Assembly (NCBI RefSeq): GCF_947493595.1
Contig: NZ_CANLRL010000001.1
Location: 806,001 to 870,000 of the forward strand
DNA length: 64,000 nucleotides
Reading direction: 5' to 3'
Source of the DNA: an uncultured Shimia sp.
GTDB lineage: Bacteria; Pseudomonadota; Alphaproteobacteria; Rhodobacterales; Rhodobacteraceae
The notes under the pieces are model-generated. The model was given only the letters and a program-made list of their open reading frames with translations. It was not told where the DNA came from and searched no databases. The translations under genes were made by a program, and so were the position numbers. This document shows, piece after piece, positions 7,956 to 17,460 of this stretch (position 1 is the stretch's first letter; every line of letters begins with the position of its first letter).

Positions 7956-9557
7956 ATGAAGGTACTATCTCGGCTCAAGGCAAAGCTCCACTGGCACCAT
8001 CTTGTGCATGGCGGGATCTTCCTGACGGCGCTCGTCTTGTTTCCCATCCTCGGCGAATATGAAGTTTTTGAAGCCTTCTATGAATACAGTCGCGCCCATG
8101 AGGATTGGGAGTTGGATGAGCTGGCGTTGTTGGTGACATTGCTCACTGTGGCGTTGCTGTTCTCCGTTCTTTTCCAGGCCAGTCATTTGCGGCGCATGGC
8201 GCGGGAACGGGAAGCGATGCGTAAGAGTGCTGCGGCCAATGCACGTCACGACCCGCTGACCGGCGTGCTGAATCGGCGCGCATTTAAGGAAGTTGCGGGC
8301 GGGCTGGCGCGGTCGCAGATTTCGGACGATGCGCCGCGTTACATTGCATTGATGGACTTGGATAAGTTCAACCCGGTGAACAGTTTGCATGGGCATGAGG
8401 TGGGGGATGCCACCTTGCAGGAAGTGGCCGAGCGGTTGAAACTTGAGGCTGGCGCGGGGGGCACAGTGGCACGGCTTGGCGGGGACGAGTATGCGGTTTT
8501 GCTCAGTGCAAAGGTCAATGCGGTACAGGCTGAGCGCGCGGCGCAACGTTTGGTGCACGAAATTGCGCAGCCGTTCTATTTTGGCGATACAGCGGTGTTT
8601 ATTGGTGCGTCGGTTGGGTTGGTGGCACTGCGGCACGGGGATGACATTTCAGAAGTGATGCGCCGGGCGGACAAAGCCATGGGCATGGCCAAAACCCAGG
8701 GGCGTGGACGGTTCACCTGGTATGATGCGGATCTGGATCGGCAAGCGATGGACCGCGAGGCGATTGCGGCGGACTTGCGTGATGCGATTGCGCATGAGCA
8801 GGTGGTGCCGTGGTTTCAGCCCATTGTGGACATTGACGAGAACCGCGTGAGCGGTGTGGAGATTCTGGCGCGGTGGATTCATCCGGAGCGCGGGTCTATT
8901 CCGCCAGGGGTGTTTATCGAGATTGCCGAAGACAGCGGACAGATTGGCACATTGGGACTCAGTGTGTTGCGACAGGCCTGTGTGGCGGCCAAGGATTGGG
9001 CGCGGCCTTTGACGTTGTCATTCAATGTGTCGGGGGTGCAATTCAGGGATCCCAATCTGGTGCCGTCGATCCGTATGGTGTTGGAGGGCACGGGATTTCC
9101 GCCGGAGCGCCTGATCGTGGAAGTCACTGAAAGTTCGGTGATCGACGATTTTGGTGTTGCGCGGGCCAAGCTGGAGGAGTTGAAGGCCATTGGCGTGGCG
9201 ATTGCGCTGGATGATTTTGGCACCGGGTATTCGAGTTTGGCGGCTTTGCAGAACCTGTCGTTTGATCGGTTGAAGATTGACCGAAGTTTTGTGACGGACA
9301 TTTCCAACAACCCAGAATGCCAAAAAATTGTCGCAGGTATCGTGTCATTGGCCCAAGGACTACATTTGGAAGTGACCGCGGAAGGCATCGAGACGGTCGA
9401 AGATTTGGCTTATGTCAGTTATCTACAGTGCCAACGTGCACAGGGCTTTTTGTTTGAAAAAGCAGTGCCTGCGGCGGAGGTTGTAGAGTTTTTGGACGGA
9501 AAGTGGGAGGAATTGCCCACGGTGCCGGTTGCGTTGGCCAAAGTGGTCGGGACGTAA
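7956..9557 (+). CDS. Membrane-anchored GGDEF-EAL cyclic-di-GMP protein
   Basis: The 533-residue protein has two membrane segments (about residues 19-34 and 57-73), a GGDEF domain (about 95-260) and an EAL domain (about 270-515). The cyclase signature reads GGDEY at 175-179, an accepted active form. No RxxD product-inhibition site precedes it. The EAL signature is EIL at 302-304, with DDFGTGYSS at 419-427, LKID at 439-442 and AEGIET at 475-480, so phosphodiesterase activity is plausible. It may make or degrade c-di-GMP, controlling motility versus attachment. No periplasmic sensor of any size lies between the two helices (about 22 residues). The start has GAGG 8 bases upstream. Confidence 0.92.
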   Translation: MKVLSRLKAKLHWHHLVHGGIFLTALVLFPILGEYEVFEAFYEYSRAHEDWELDELALLVTLLTVALLFSVLFQASHLRRMAREREAMRKSAAANARHDPLTGVLNRRAFKEVAGGLARSQISDDAPRYIALMDLDKFNPVNSLHGHEVGDATLQEVAERLKLEAGAGGTVARLGGDEYAVLLSAKVNAVQAERAAQRLVHEIAQPFYFGDTAVFIGASVGLVALRHGDDISEVMRRADKAMGMAKTQGRGRFTWYDADLDRQAMDREAIAADLRDAIAHEQVVPWFQPIVDIDENRVSGVEILARWIHPERGSIPPGVFIEIAEDSGQIGTLGLSVLRQACVAAKDWARPLTLSFNVSGVQFRDPNLVPSIRMVLEGTGFPPERLIVEVTESSVIDDFGVARAKLEELKAIGVAIALDDFGTGYSSLAALQNLSFDRLKIDRSFVTDISNNPECQKIVAGIVSLAQGLHLEVTAEGIETVEDLAYVSYLQCQRAQGFLFEKAVPAAEVVEFLDGKWEELPTVPVALAKVVGT

Positions 9558-9712
9558 CGGCATCTTGAATGTCTGCCATCTGTGGTGTGCGAAATGCGGT
9601 GTCTTTGGCGCCGCTTTTTCTTTTCGGGTCAATTGCCTACACCGTAATCTTGCGGTGTTTTGTGATCAGAGCGCGCGGCTTAAAGAAACGGGTGTTCAAA
9701 AAAAATCATTGC

Positions 9713-9735
9713 TTAGGTCAGATATTGTGACCTAA
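9713..9735. promoter_or_regulatory. Perfect palindromic operator-like site upstream of the indolepyruvate oxidoreductase gene
   Basis: Two 8-base arms, TTAGGTCA and TGACCTAA, form a perfect inverted repeat around a 7-base spacer, ending 45 bases before the ATG at 9781. Such dyads are typical binding sites of dimeric repressors (GntR, TetR, Lrp or LysR types), and the position fits overlap with a promoter. No regulator gene lies next to it, so the binding protein is unknown. Confidence 0.6.
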
Positions 9736-9780
9736 TAATGAGATTATATAGGAATGACCGTCCAGCGAGGGGAGCGCAAG

Positions 9781-12700
9781 ATGAGTATCCAGAAGGTGTC
9801 ACTGAATGACCGATTGGACCTGACCAAAGACAATGTGATGCTGAATGGCACACAGGCTTTGGTGCGGCTGATGTTGATGCAGAAGGCGCGCGACACCAAG
9901 GCTGGGCTTAATACCGCTGGCTATGTGACCGGGTATCGCGGTTCACCTCTGGGCGCCGTGGACAGTCAGATGATGCGCGCGGAGAAAGAGCTCACCGCGC
10001 ATGATGTGTTGTTTCAAACCGGACTAAACGAAGACCTTGCGGCGACGCAGCTGTGGGGCAGTCAGCAGGCGGAACTGCGCGGCGAGGGCAAGTTTGATGG
10101 CGTCTTTGGTCTTTGGTACGGCAAAGGGCCGGGTGTTGATCGGACCGGCGATGTGATGCGCCACGCCAATATGGCGGGCACCAGCCCCAATGGCGGTGTG
10201 CTGATGGCGATGGGCGACGACCACACCGGAGAAAGCTCCACAGTGTTGCACCAGTCCGAATGGGCTTTGGTGGATGCCTATATGCCTGTGGTGTCACCTG
10301 CGGGTGTGCAGGAGGTTATGGACTATGGGCTTTATGGTCTGGCGCTGAGCCGGTTTGCTGGCGTTTGGGTTGGCCTAAAAACCATGAAGGACACCATTGA
10401 AGCCACCGCGGTGGTGAATGGCGATCCGCATCGGTTGGAGTTTGTGACGCCGGAGTTTGATATGCCGGAAGGTGGGCTGAACATTCGCCTGCACGATACA
10501 CCACACGCGCAGGAAGCGCGGATGATTGACCACAAACGCTTTGCGGCAGAGGCGTTCTCCCGCGCGAATAAGATGGACAAGCGGGTGTGGGGCAAGCCGG
10601 GGGCCAAGATTGGCTTTGTGGCGGCTGGCAAAAACTGGCTGGATCTGGTGCATGCGATGGACCTGCTGGGCATTGATGAGGGCGAGGCGGAGCGGCTTGG
10701 CATCACCACCTATAAGGTCGGGCAGACCTTCCCGCTGGATATGACATCTTTCAGCGAATGGGCCGAGGGGCTTGACCTGATTGTGGTGGTTGAAGAGAAG
10801 CGCAAGCTTATCGAGGTGCAGATCAAAGAGGCGATCTTTGATGACCGGCGCGGGCGGCGAGTCTATGGCTGGTACAAAGGTGGATATGGCAGCTTGGGGC
10901 GCGAGGAGTTGTTCCCAACTCGCGGTGCGCTGGACCCGATTATGATTGCCGAGAAGCTTGGTGACATCTTGATTGAAGAAGGCCGCGGCACCGATGCGGT
11001 GAAGGCCGGGATGAACACCTTGAAAGAGGCGCAGCGGGCGGACAATGCCGAGGATATTGCCGTGCGCACGCCGTGGTTCTGTTCTGGCTGTCCGCATAAC
11101 ACCTCCACCAAAGTGCCGGAGGGCAGCCGGGCCTATGCCGGGATTGGCTGCCACTATATGGTGCAGTGGATGGATCGCGAGACCACCGGCTTTACCCATA
11201 TGGGCGGCGAGGGCGCGAACTGGATTGGTGAGGCGCCGTTTAGCAAGACCAAACACGTGTTCCAGAACCTGGGCGATGGCACCTACAACCACTCCGGGGT
11301 GCAGGCCATTCGCGCAGCTTTGGCGGCGGAAACAAACATCACCTACAAAATCCTGTTCAATGACGCGGTGGCGATGACCGGTGGGCAGGCCAATGATGGG
11401 GGCTTGAGCCCGCAAAAGATTGCCGGTGAGGTTCGTGCGATGGGCGTGCAACATGTGGCGGTGGTCTATGACGAGAAAGAGGATGTGGATCAGTCCGTGT
11501 TCCCCTCTGGCATCACGTTCCACGAACGTTCGGAGTTGATGAGTGTTGAGAAGAAATTTCGCGAAATCAGTGGTGTAAGCTGCATTGTTTACGTGCAAAC
11601 TTGTGCCAGTGAGAAGCGCCGCCGGCGCAAGCGCGGGCAGTTTCCTGATCCGGATCGTCGGGTGTTTATCAATACGGATATCTGTGAAGGTTGTGGCGAC
11701 TGTGGGGTGCAGTCCAACTGTATCTCGATTGAACCAGCAGAGACCGAACTGGGGCGCAAGCGCAAGATCAACCAGTCGAGCTGTAACAAGGATTTCAGTT
11801 GCTTGAATGGCTTCTGTCCCAGCTTTGTGACCGTGGAAGGCGCGAAAATCCGCAAGGGTGCGACGGCGGCGTTGGAATTGCCGCCCATGGCGATGCCTGA
11901 GATCAAACCAATTGAGGGCACGCATAACGTGGTGATCACTGGTGTCGGCGGTACTGGTGTTGTGACCATTGGTGCGATCCTGTCTCAGGCGGCGCAGATT
12001 GACGGCAAAGCGGCCGGCATGATGGAGATGGCTGGTCTCGCACAGAAAGGTGGCGCGGTGCATATCCATTGCCGTGTGGCCGAGACGCCAGAGGCGATCA
12101 GCGCGGTGCGCGTGGCCACAGGTGAGTGTGATGCGTTGATTGGGGGCGATCTGGTGGTGAGTGCCGGGGCGAAGACCTTGGGGCTGACATCGGAAGGCCG
12201 GACCGGGGCTGTGGTGAACAGCCATGAAATCATCACCGGCAATTTTACGCAGGACACCGAATTCAAACTGCCAACAGGGCGTTTGGAAATTTCCTTGCAA
12301 GCGCGGTTGCGTGAGAAACTGGCATTGTTTGATGCGTCCGAGTTGGCGCGTGTGGTGATGGGGGATGCGATTTTTTCCAACATGATGGTGTTTGGTGCGG
12401 GCTGGCAAAAAGGGCTTATCCCAATCAGCCATGAAGCGATTGTCAGCGCGATTGAGCTTAATGGCGCTGCGGTCGAGAAAAACTTGCGCGCGTTTGAGAT
12501 TGGCCGTTGGGCGGTGCTGTACCCGGAGCAGGCGGCAAACATGTTGGCGCCAAAATTGGTGCAGTTGCCCAAGACGCTGGACGAGAAGATCACTTTCCGT
12601 GCGGAGCATCTGGTGAAGTATCAGGGCCAAGGGCTGGCCAAGAAATACCTTAAACTGGTGAACAGGGTGACGGATGCCCGGTTAAAAAAGGCTGTGGCCT

Positions 12701-13197
12701 TGGGGTACCATAAGCTGTTGGCTTATAAGGATGAATATGAGGTGGCGCGGCTGCACCTGGAGACGCGGGCGAAGGCCGAAGAGGTCTTTGAGGGCAATTT
12801 CGACATGAAGGTACATCTGTCGCCGCCGCTGCTTGCCAAAGAGGGGCCAAACGGGCGTCCGTTGAAAACGGAGTACGGCAAGGGCATGATGCGTCTGTTC
12901 CCGGTTTTGGCCAAGTTGAAAGGGTTGCGCGGAACCCCGCTTGATCCGTTTGCACGCCATCCGGAGCGCAAAATGGAGCGGGCGCTGATTGCGCAATTTG
13001 AGGCGGATATGGCGCAGGTGATTGCCGATCATGGGGCGGAAGCTTCGGACGCGGCGGTTGCGTTGGCGGAATTGCCGTTGCAGATCAAAGGCTTTGGCCC
13101 TGTGAAGGTGAAAAATGAAGCCAAAGCTGCAAAGCGACGGGAAGAGTTGCTCGCAGCGTTGCGGCACGGGGATACGGTGCAGGCAGCAGCCGAATAA
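9781..13197 (+). CDS. Indolepyruvate ferredoxin oxidoreductase, fused alpha/beta form
   Basis: The 1138-residue enzyme oxidatively decarboxylates aryl pyruvates (indolepyruvate, phenylpyruvate) to aryl acyl-CoA, passing electrons to ferredoxin; it belongs to aromatic amino acid breakdown. In order it shows the pyrimidine-binding TPP domain, the TPP pyrophosphate domain with CSGCPHNTST (about residue 436), a cysteine-rich ferredoxin-like segment with CEGCGDCG (about 635) and further cysteines near 660-680, and the gamma/beta domain starting at GVGGTGVVT (about 721). Archaeal enzymes have separate IorA and IorB; fusion is usual in proteobacteria. The ATG at 9781 has GGGGAG 7 bases upstream and is preferred to an in-frame ATG at 9754. 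A palindrome upstream suggests specific control, and a terminator follows. Confidence 0.93.
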   Translation: MSIQKVSLNDRLDLTKDNVMLNGTQALVRLMLMQKARDTKAGLNTAGYVTGYRGSPLGAVDSQMMRAEKELTAHDVLFQTGLNEDLAATQLWGSQQAELRGEGKFDGVFGLWYGKGPGVDRTGDVMRHANMAGTSPNGGVLMAMGDDHTGESSTVLHQSEWALVDAYMPVVSPAGVQEVMDYGLYGLALSRFAGVWVGLKTMKDTIEATAVVNGDPHRLEFVTPEFDMPEGGLNIRLHDTPHAQEARMIDHKRFAAEAFSRANKMDKRVWGKPGAKIGFVAAGKNWLDLVHAMDLLGIDEGEAERLGITTYKVGQTFPLDMTSFSEWAEGLDLIVVVEEKRKLIEVQIKEAIFDDRRGRRVYGWYKGGYGSLGREELFPTRGALDPIMIAEKLGDILIEEGRGTDAVKAGMNTLKEAQRADNAEDIAVRTPWFCSGCPHNTSTKVPEGSRAYAGIGCHYMVQWMDRETTGFTHMGGEGANWIGEAPFSKTKHVFQNLGDGTYNHSGVQAIRAALAAETNITYKILFNDAVAMTGGQANDGGLSPQKIAGEVRAMGVQHVAVVYDEKEDVDQSVFPSGITFHERSELMSVEKKFREISGVSCIVYVQTCASEKRRRRKRGQFPDPDRRVFINTDICEGCGDCGVQSNCISIEPAETELGRKRKINQSSCNKDFSCLNGFCPSFVTVEGAKIRKGATAALELPPMAMPEIKPIEGTHNVVITGVGGTGVVTIGAILSQAAQIDGKAAGMMEMAGLAQKGGAVHIHCRVAETPEAISAVRVATGECDALIGGDLVVSAGAKTLGLTSEGRTGAVVNSHEIITGNFTQDTEFKLPTGRLEISLQARLREKLALFDASELARVVMGDAIFSNMMVFGAGWQKGLIPISHEAIVSAIELNGAAVEKNLRAFEIGRWAVLYPEQAANMLAPKLVQLPKTLDEKITFRAEHLVKYQGQGLAKKYLKLVNRVTDARLKKAVALGYHKLLAYKDEYEVARLHLETRAKAEEVFEGNFDMKVHLSPPLLAKEGPNGRPLKTEYGKGMMRLFPVLAKLKGLRGTPLDPFARHPERKMERALIAQFEADMAQVIADHGAEASDAAVALAELPLQIKGFGPVKVKNEAKAAKRREELLAALRHGDTVQAAAE

Positions 13198-13230
13198 GCC
13201 CCCCGGTTTCTAAATGGGAAAACAAGAAAG

Positions 13231-13254
13231 CCTGCCTGTTTTGGGCAGGTTTTT
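13231..13254 (+). terminator. Rho-independent terminator after the indolepyruvate oxidoreductase gene
   Basis: CCTGCC and GGCAGG pair around a 7-base loop and are followed by five T residues, 34 bases after the stop codon. Confidence 0.8.
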
Positions 13255-13352
13255 GGATTTGAGATGCGATAGCTTGACGCTACGGAAGGGGGTTAAAATT
13301 CCTTCGTAAATCTGTCATATGAACGCCGTGTTTCTACGACTCGAGAGCTTCT

Positions 13353-14255
13353 ATGACCTACGCGATCCACAATGCCCGTGACATCAGCTACGCCTATGCG
13401 GCCGAAACACGCAGCGGCAAAGCGATGATCCGAATGCTGGAAAACTCCACTGGCCGGCTGAAACTGATCAGGCGGGCTGCGGGCTATGAAGACGAAGTGG
13501 CTGCTGGGCGAGACTTCTGGGAAGTCATGCGCGAACGCTATGGGTTGACCCTGGATGTGATTGGCGGATCGCTTAACAACATCCCCAAAACCGGGCCGGT
13601 GGTGATGATTGCCAACCATCCTTACGGGATTTTGGATGGGTTGATGATGGGCTATATGCTGAGCAAGACGCGCGGCGATTTCCGCCTTATGGCGCATCAG
13701 GTGTTCCGCAAAGCGCAGGACATGGAAAAGGTGATCCTGCCGGTAAGTTTTGATGAAGACCGAGAAGCGGTAAAGCTGAACCTGCGGACCCGAAAAGTCT
13801 CATTGGATTACCTCAACCAGGGCGGTGCGATAGGCATTTTCCCAGGCGGCACGGTGTCGACTGCGGACAAACCGTTTGGGCGTCCGTTTGATCCGTATTG
13901 GCGCGGGTTTACAGCGCGGATGATTGCCAAATCCGAAGCGGCGGTGGTGCCAGTGTTCTTCGACGGGCAGACAAGCCGTTTGTTCCAGGTGGCAAGCCAT
14001 CTGCATTACACGCTGCGCATGGGGTTCCTGATCCGCGAATTCAAAAAGCGCGTGGACACACCGGTGCGTGTGGTGATTGGCGAGCCTGTTGAGCAGGATG
14101 CGATCCAAAGCCGCGCCAGTGACACCTGGGAGCTCATGGACTTCCTGCGGGAACGCACCTATTCCTTGTCTCCAAAGCCGATCCGTAAAATGGGATACGG
14201 CTTTGAGTTTGAAGAAAAACATAAGCTTGACGGCCAGAAGGCTGCAAACAGGTAA
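13353..14255 (+). CDS. Lysophospholipid acyltransferase (PlsC superfamily, hemolysin-like)
   Basis: The 300-residue protein carries the acyltransferase signatures NHPYGILDG (catalytic His and Asp, about residues 88-96) and FPGGTVS (about 169-175), the second corresponding to the FPEGTRS-type phosphate-binding motif. The HPYGxLDG form resembles the group containing OlsA/OlsF-like ornithine-lipid acyltransferases and 'hemolysin' COG3176 proteins. It should transfer an acyl chain to a lysolipid at the inner membrane. The start has GAGAGC upstream. murI begins 12 bases after its stop, so the two are probably co-transcribed. The exact lipid acceptor cannot be told. Confidence 0.82.
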   Translation: MTYAIHNARDISYAYAAETRSGKAMIRMLENSTGRLKLIRRAAGYEDEVAAGRDFWEVMRERYGLTLDVIGGSLNNIPKTGPVVMIANHPYGILDGLMMGYMLSKTRGDFRLMAHQVFRKAQDMEKVILPVSFDEDREAVKLNLRTRKVSLDYLNQGGAIGIFPGGTVSTADKPFGRPFDPYWRGFTARMIAKSEAAVVPVFFDGQTSRLFQVASHLHYTLRMGFLIREFKKRVDTPVRVVIGEPVEQDAIQSRASDTWELMDFLRERTYSLSPKPIRKMGYGFEFEEKHKLDGQKAANR

Positions 14256-14267
14256 TTGAGGTGTGTC

Positions 14268-15080
14268 GTGGCAGTTGGACTCTTTGACAGTGGTTTGGGT
14301 GGCCTGACGGTTTATGATGCGGTGAGCAAGCGCTTGCCGGATGTGCCGTTGGTGTATTTTGGCGACAATGCCCATGCACCCTACGGCGTGCGCGATGCTG
14401 ATGATGTTTACAACCTGACCACCGCTGCTGTTGAGCGGATGTGGGACGCAGGGTGTGACCTGATCATCCTGGCGTGCAACACGGCCAGTGCGGCGGCGTT
14501 GCGGCGGATGCAGGAAAGCTGGATTCCGAAAGACAAGCGCGTGTTGGGGGTGTTTGTGCCCCTCATTGAGGCGATGACCGAGCGCAGCTGGGGCGACAAC
14601 TCGCCGCCGCGTGAGGTAGAGGTCAAACATGTGGCGCTTTTTGCGACACCGGCGACAGTGGCAAGCCGCGCGTTTCAGCGCGAGTTGGCATTTCGCGCGA
14701 TCGGTGTAGACGTCGAGGCGCAGGCCTGCGGCGGCGTAGTGGACGCCATTGAAGATGGCGACATGATCCTGGCTGAGGCGCTGGTGCGCTCTCACGTGGA
14801 TGCGCTCAAGCGTAAGATGCCAGAGCCGCAGGCGGCCATACTGGGCTGCACACACTATCCCATCATGCATGACACCTTTCAGAACGCTTTGGGCGCGGAT
14901 GTAAATGTGTATAGTCAGGCCAATCTGGTTGCAGATTCGTTGGCAGACTATTTGGAGCGGCACCCCAAAATGATTGGGCAAGGCACAGACAATTTGTTCC
15001 TGACCACGGGTGATCCTCGCAAAGTGAGTGATCGCGCGACCCAGTTTTTGCGACGACAAATCACTTTCCAAGCCGCGTAA
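14268..15080 (+). CDS. murI: Glutamate racemase MurI
   Basis: MurI interconverts L- and D-glutamate, supplying D-Glu for peptidoglycan. The 270-residue protein shows the family start [12 protein letters not shown], the first catalytic cysteine in ACNTASAA (Cys70) and the second in GCTHYP (Cys194). I chose the GTG at 14268: GAGG lies 6 bases upstream and the family motif begins at residue 3; the upstream TTG adds only unlikely residues. It follows the acyltransferase gene by 12 bases. Confidence 0.95.
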   Translation: MAVGLFDSGLGGLTVYDAVSKRLPDVPLVYFGDNAHAPYGVRDADDVYNLTTAAVERMWDAGCDLIILACNTASAAALRRMQESWIPKDKRVLGVFVPLIEAMTERSWGDNSPPREVEVKHVALFATPATVASRAFQRELAFRAIGVDVEAQACGGVVDAIEDGDMILAEALVRSHVDALKRKMPEPQAAILGCTHYPIMHDTFQNALGADVNVYSQANLVADSLADYLERHPKMIGQGTDNLFLTTGDPRKVSDRATQFLRRQITFQAA

Positions 15081-15197
15081 ACTGCGGCGAGGGGGCGCAG
15101 GCTCTCGCAATTCTCATCATAATTCACTATTTACCCCGCAAGTGACGGGGGTGGTCGCGCGAATTCTGCGGCCAAAAGAAGGGAAGAGGTCGACAAC

Positions 15198-16226
15198 ATG
15201 ACCCATAAAATCGCAATTCTTGGCGCCAGCGGCTACACCGGAGCAGAGCTTGTGCGTTTGATCGCCACCCATCCCAGCATGGAAATCGTTGCCTTGTCCG
15301 CAGATCGTAAGGCGGGTTTGGAGATGGCGGCTGTTTTCCCGCATCTGCGCCACCTGACTCTGCCAGCGTTGTGCAAGATTGAAGAGATTGATTTTGCCAA
15401 TGTGGATCTGTGCTTCTGCGCATTGCCGCACGCCACTTCTCAGAAAGTTATCAAAGCTTTGCCGTCCGATGTTAAGGTGGTCGATTTGAGCGCGGATTTC
15501 CGGCTGCGCGATCCTGAGGAATACGCCAAGTGGTATGGCGGGCAGCATGACGCGCTCGAGATACAGAAAGAGGCTGTGTATGGCCTGACCGAGTTTTATC
15601 GCGAAGACATCAAGACCGCACGGGTTGTGGCGGGAACCGGCTGTAACGCGGCGACCGGACTTTTTGCGCTCAAACCGCTGATTGAAGCGGATGTGATTGA
15701 CCTTGATCAAATCATTCTGGATCTGAAATGTGCAGTGTCCGGCGCAGGGCGGTCCTTGAAAGAGAACCTCCTGCACGCGGAGCTGAGCGAAGGCAATCAT
15801 GCCTATGCGATTGGCGGCACACACCGGCATCTGGGCGAGTTCGATCAGGAATTCTCCAAAGTGGCGGGACGCGAGGTGAAAGTGCAATTCACCCCGCATC
15901 TGGTGCCAGCCAACCGGGGCATTCTGGCAACCGTGTATGTGCAGGGTGACGCAGAGGTGATCCATGCCACGTTGGCAAAAGCCTATGCTGAGGAACCTTT
16001 CATAGAGGTGCTACCTTTTGACGAAGCGCCGAGCACGCGGCACGTACGCGGCTCCAACTTCTGCCATATCGGCGTGACCGGCGACCGGATCGACGGGCGG
16101 GCCATTGTAATTGCGGCGTTGGACAACCTGACCAAGGGTTCCAGCGGCCAGGCGTTGCAGAACGCCAACCTGATGTTGGGAGAAGAAGAGACTGCTGGCC
16201 TGATGCTGGCGCCTTGTTTCCCGTAA
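15198..16226 (+). CDS. argC: N-acetyl-gamma-glutamyl-phosphate reductase ArgC
   Basis: ArgC reduces N-acetylglutamyl phosphate to the semialdehyde, the third step of arginine synthesis. The 342-residue protein starts with the NADP-binding [10 protein letters not shown] (residues 9-18) and has the catalytic cysteine in AGTGCNAATG (Cys149) and the [10 protein letters not shown] segment with the active-site His. The ATG has AGAGG about 9 bases upstream. ccmE follows after 27 bases, so the two may share a transcript although their functions differ. Confidence 0.95.
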   Translation: MTHKIAILGASGYTGAELVRLIATHPSMEIVALSADRKAGLEMAAVFPHLRHLTLPALCKIEEIDFANVDLCFCALPHATSQKVIKALPSDVKVVDLSADFRLRDPEEYAKWYGGQHDALEIQKEAVYGLTEFYREDIKTARVVAGTGCNAATGLFALKPLIEADVIDLDQIILDLKCAVSGAGRSLKENLLHAELSEGNHAYAIGGTHRHLGEFDQEFSKVAGREVKVQFTPHLVPANRGILATVYVQGDAEVIHATLAKAYAEEPFIEVLPFDEAPSTRHVRGSNFCHIGVTGDRIDGRAIVIAALDNLTKGSSGQALQNANLMLGEEETAGLMLAPCFP

Positions 16227-16253
16227 TTTGCGCGCAAGCGCTGGAGAGGAAAA

Positions 16254-16703
16254 ATGAAGAGCCTCAAGAAGCAACGCCGGGTTCAGGTGATCATCCTGAC
16301 CTTCGTAGCCCTGATCATTTCCACCGGTCTGATTGGCTGGGCCATGCAAGACGGGATCAACTATTTCCGGTCCCCCACACAGGTGGCGGAGGAGCCGCCA
16401 GCGGCCTCTGAAACCTTCCGGATTGGCGGGCTGGTCGAAGAGGGCACATTGGTGCGCGGTGACGGTGAGACTGTGCGGTTCTCTGTGACCGATGGCGGGG
16501 CCTCCATTCCGGTGACCTTTACCGGCGTGTTGCCGGATCTGTTCAAAGAAAACGAAGGCATGATCGGCACCGGCAAGTACATTGAAGGTGTGTTTGTGGC
16601 GTCAGAAATTCTGGCGAAACACGATGAGACTTATATGCCCAAAGAGGTGGTGGACGCGCTGAAAGAGCAGGGCGTTTATGTGGAGCCGGAGCCAGAGAGT
16701 TAA
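16254..16703 (+). CDS. ccmE: Cytochrome c maturation haem chaperone CcmE
   Basis: CcmE holds haem covalently in the periplasm and delivers it to the CcmF/CcmH ligase during c-type cytochrome assembly. The 149-residue protein has one N-terminal membrane anchor (about residues 9-30), an OB-fold periplasmic domain, and the haem-binding HxxxY motif, His123 to Tyr127 (AKHDETYMPKE). GGAGAGG precedes the ATG. Its partners ccmF and ccmH are 1.4 kb downstream, separated by a terminator and a lysis gene pair. Confidence 0.95.
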   Translation: MKSLKKQRRVQVIILTFVALIISTGLIGWAMQDGINYFRSPTQVAEEPPAASETFRIGGLVEEGTLVRGDGETVRFSVTDGGASIPVTFTGVLPDLFKENEGMIGTGKYIEGVFVASEILAKHDETYMPKEVVDALKEQGVYVEPEPES

Positions 16704-16727
16704 GGCATTGCACCGATGATGAATTTG

Positions 16728-16760
16728 ACCCCGTGGGCTGCGAAGTCTGCGGGGTTTTTC
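16728..16760 (+). terminator. Rho-independent terminator between ccmE and the endolysin gene
   Basis: ACCCCG and CGGGGT pair across a 16-base interior, followed by TTTTTC. It begins 24 bases after the ccmE stop and would separate ccmE transcripts from the endolysin/holin genes. Confidence 0.6.
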
Positions 16761-16848
16761 TTTGGCGCAACGGGCATCGTGCGTTGGGGTGGCGACGGTT
16801 TAACGGAAGGGGCGGCAGCCTGTGTGTGGAGGCACATAGGAGGTTGAG

Positions 16849-17460
16849 ATGTTGGATGTTCGTCAAATTGCCAAAGAGATCGTGGCGCGGGAAGGCGGGT
16901 TTGTGAATGATCCGGATGATCCGGGCGGGGCGACCAATTTAGGGGTGACATTGGCTACGGCGCGGCGGTTGGGGCTGGACAAAGATCATGACGGCGATGT
17001 GGATGTGGCGGATGTGAAGCGGCTGACGCCAGAGGATGCGGAGGCGATCTATCTGCGGCACTATTTTGAAAGGCCAAAGTTGGATCGGTTGCCGGAAGTT
17101 TTGCAGGCGTCGGTGTTTGACATGTACGTCAACGCAGGCAGCAATGCTGTGAAAATTCTGCAACGCCTATTGGGGCAAATGGGGCAACAAGTTGTTGTGG
17201 ATGGCAAGATCGGGCCACAGACCATAGCCGCCAGCAACGTGGCAGCAGGTATGGCGCCCGATCATTTGGCAGATGCCTATGGCGTGGCGCGGCGGAACTA
17301 CTATTTCCGGCTGGCGGACCTGAGACCCAAGTCGCGCAAGTATGCGCGCTCCCGCGCCGGAAAAAAAGGCGGTTGGATCAAACGGGCGGAGGAGTTTATC
17401 TCGCCGCGCTATCACCTGACGCAGCAGGAATTTGAGAAACGGGTGGCGTCATGGGGGTGA
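16849..17460 (+). CDS. Endolysin: GH108 N-acetylmuramidase with peptidoglycan-binding domain
   Basis: This 203-residue protein should cleave peptidoglycan glycan strands. The N-terminal Glyco_hydro_108 signature is clear (REGGFVNDPDDPGGATNLGV, catalytic Glu15), and the C-terminal part (from about residue 90, with NAGSNAVKILQ and VDGKIGPQT) matches the companion peptidoglycan-binding domain. Residues 44-55 (DKDHDGDVDVAD) form a textbook EF-hand calcium loop. There is no signal peptide, so export must depend on the holin whose gene overlaps its end by 10 bases. AGGAGG 5 bases before the ATG is the best ribosome-binding site in the area. Holin-linked N-acetylmuramidases of this type occur in Rhodobacteraceae, and a remote endolysin/holin pair releases the Rhodobacter capsulatus gene transfer agent. 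Confidence 0.88.
   Translation: MLDVRQIAKEIVAREGGFVNDPDDPGGATNLGVTLATARRLGLDKDHDGDVDVADVKRLTPEDAEAIYLRHYFERPKLDRLPEVLQASVFDMYVNAGSNAVKILQRLLGQMGQQVVVDGKIGPQTIAASNVAAGMAPDHLADAYGVARRNYYFRLADLRPKSRKYARSRAGKKGGWIKRAEEFISPRYHLTQQEFEKRVASWG

Noticed and set aside
10375..12630. A 751-codon minus-strand open frame
   Set aside because: It is the antisense of the indolepyruvate oxidoreductase gene, rich in His and Arg, typical of a shadow frame in GC-rich coding DNA.
13800..15110. A 436-codon minus-strand frame opposite the acyltransferase and murI
   Set aside because: It crosses two recognised genes antisense and has no family resemblance.
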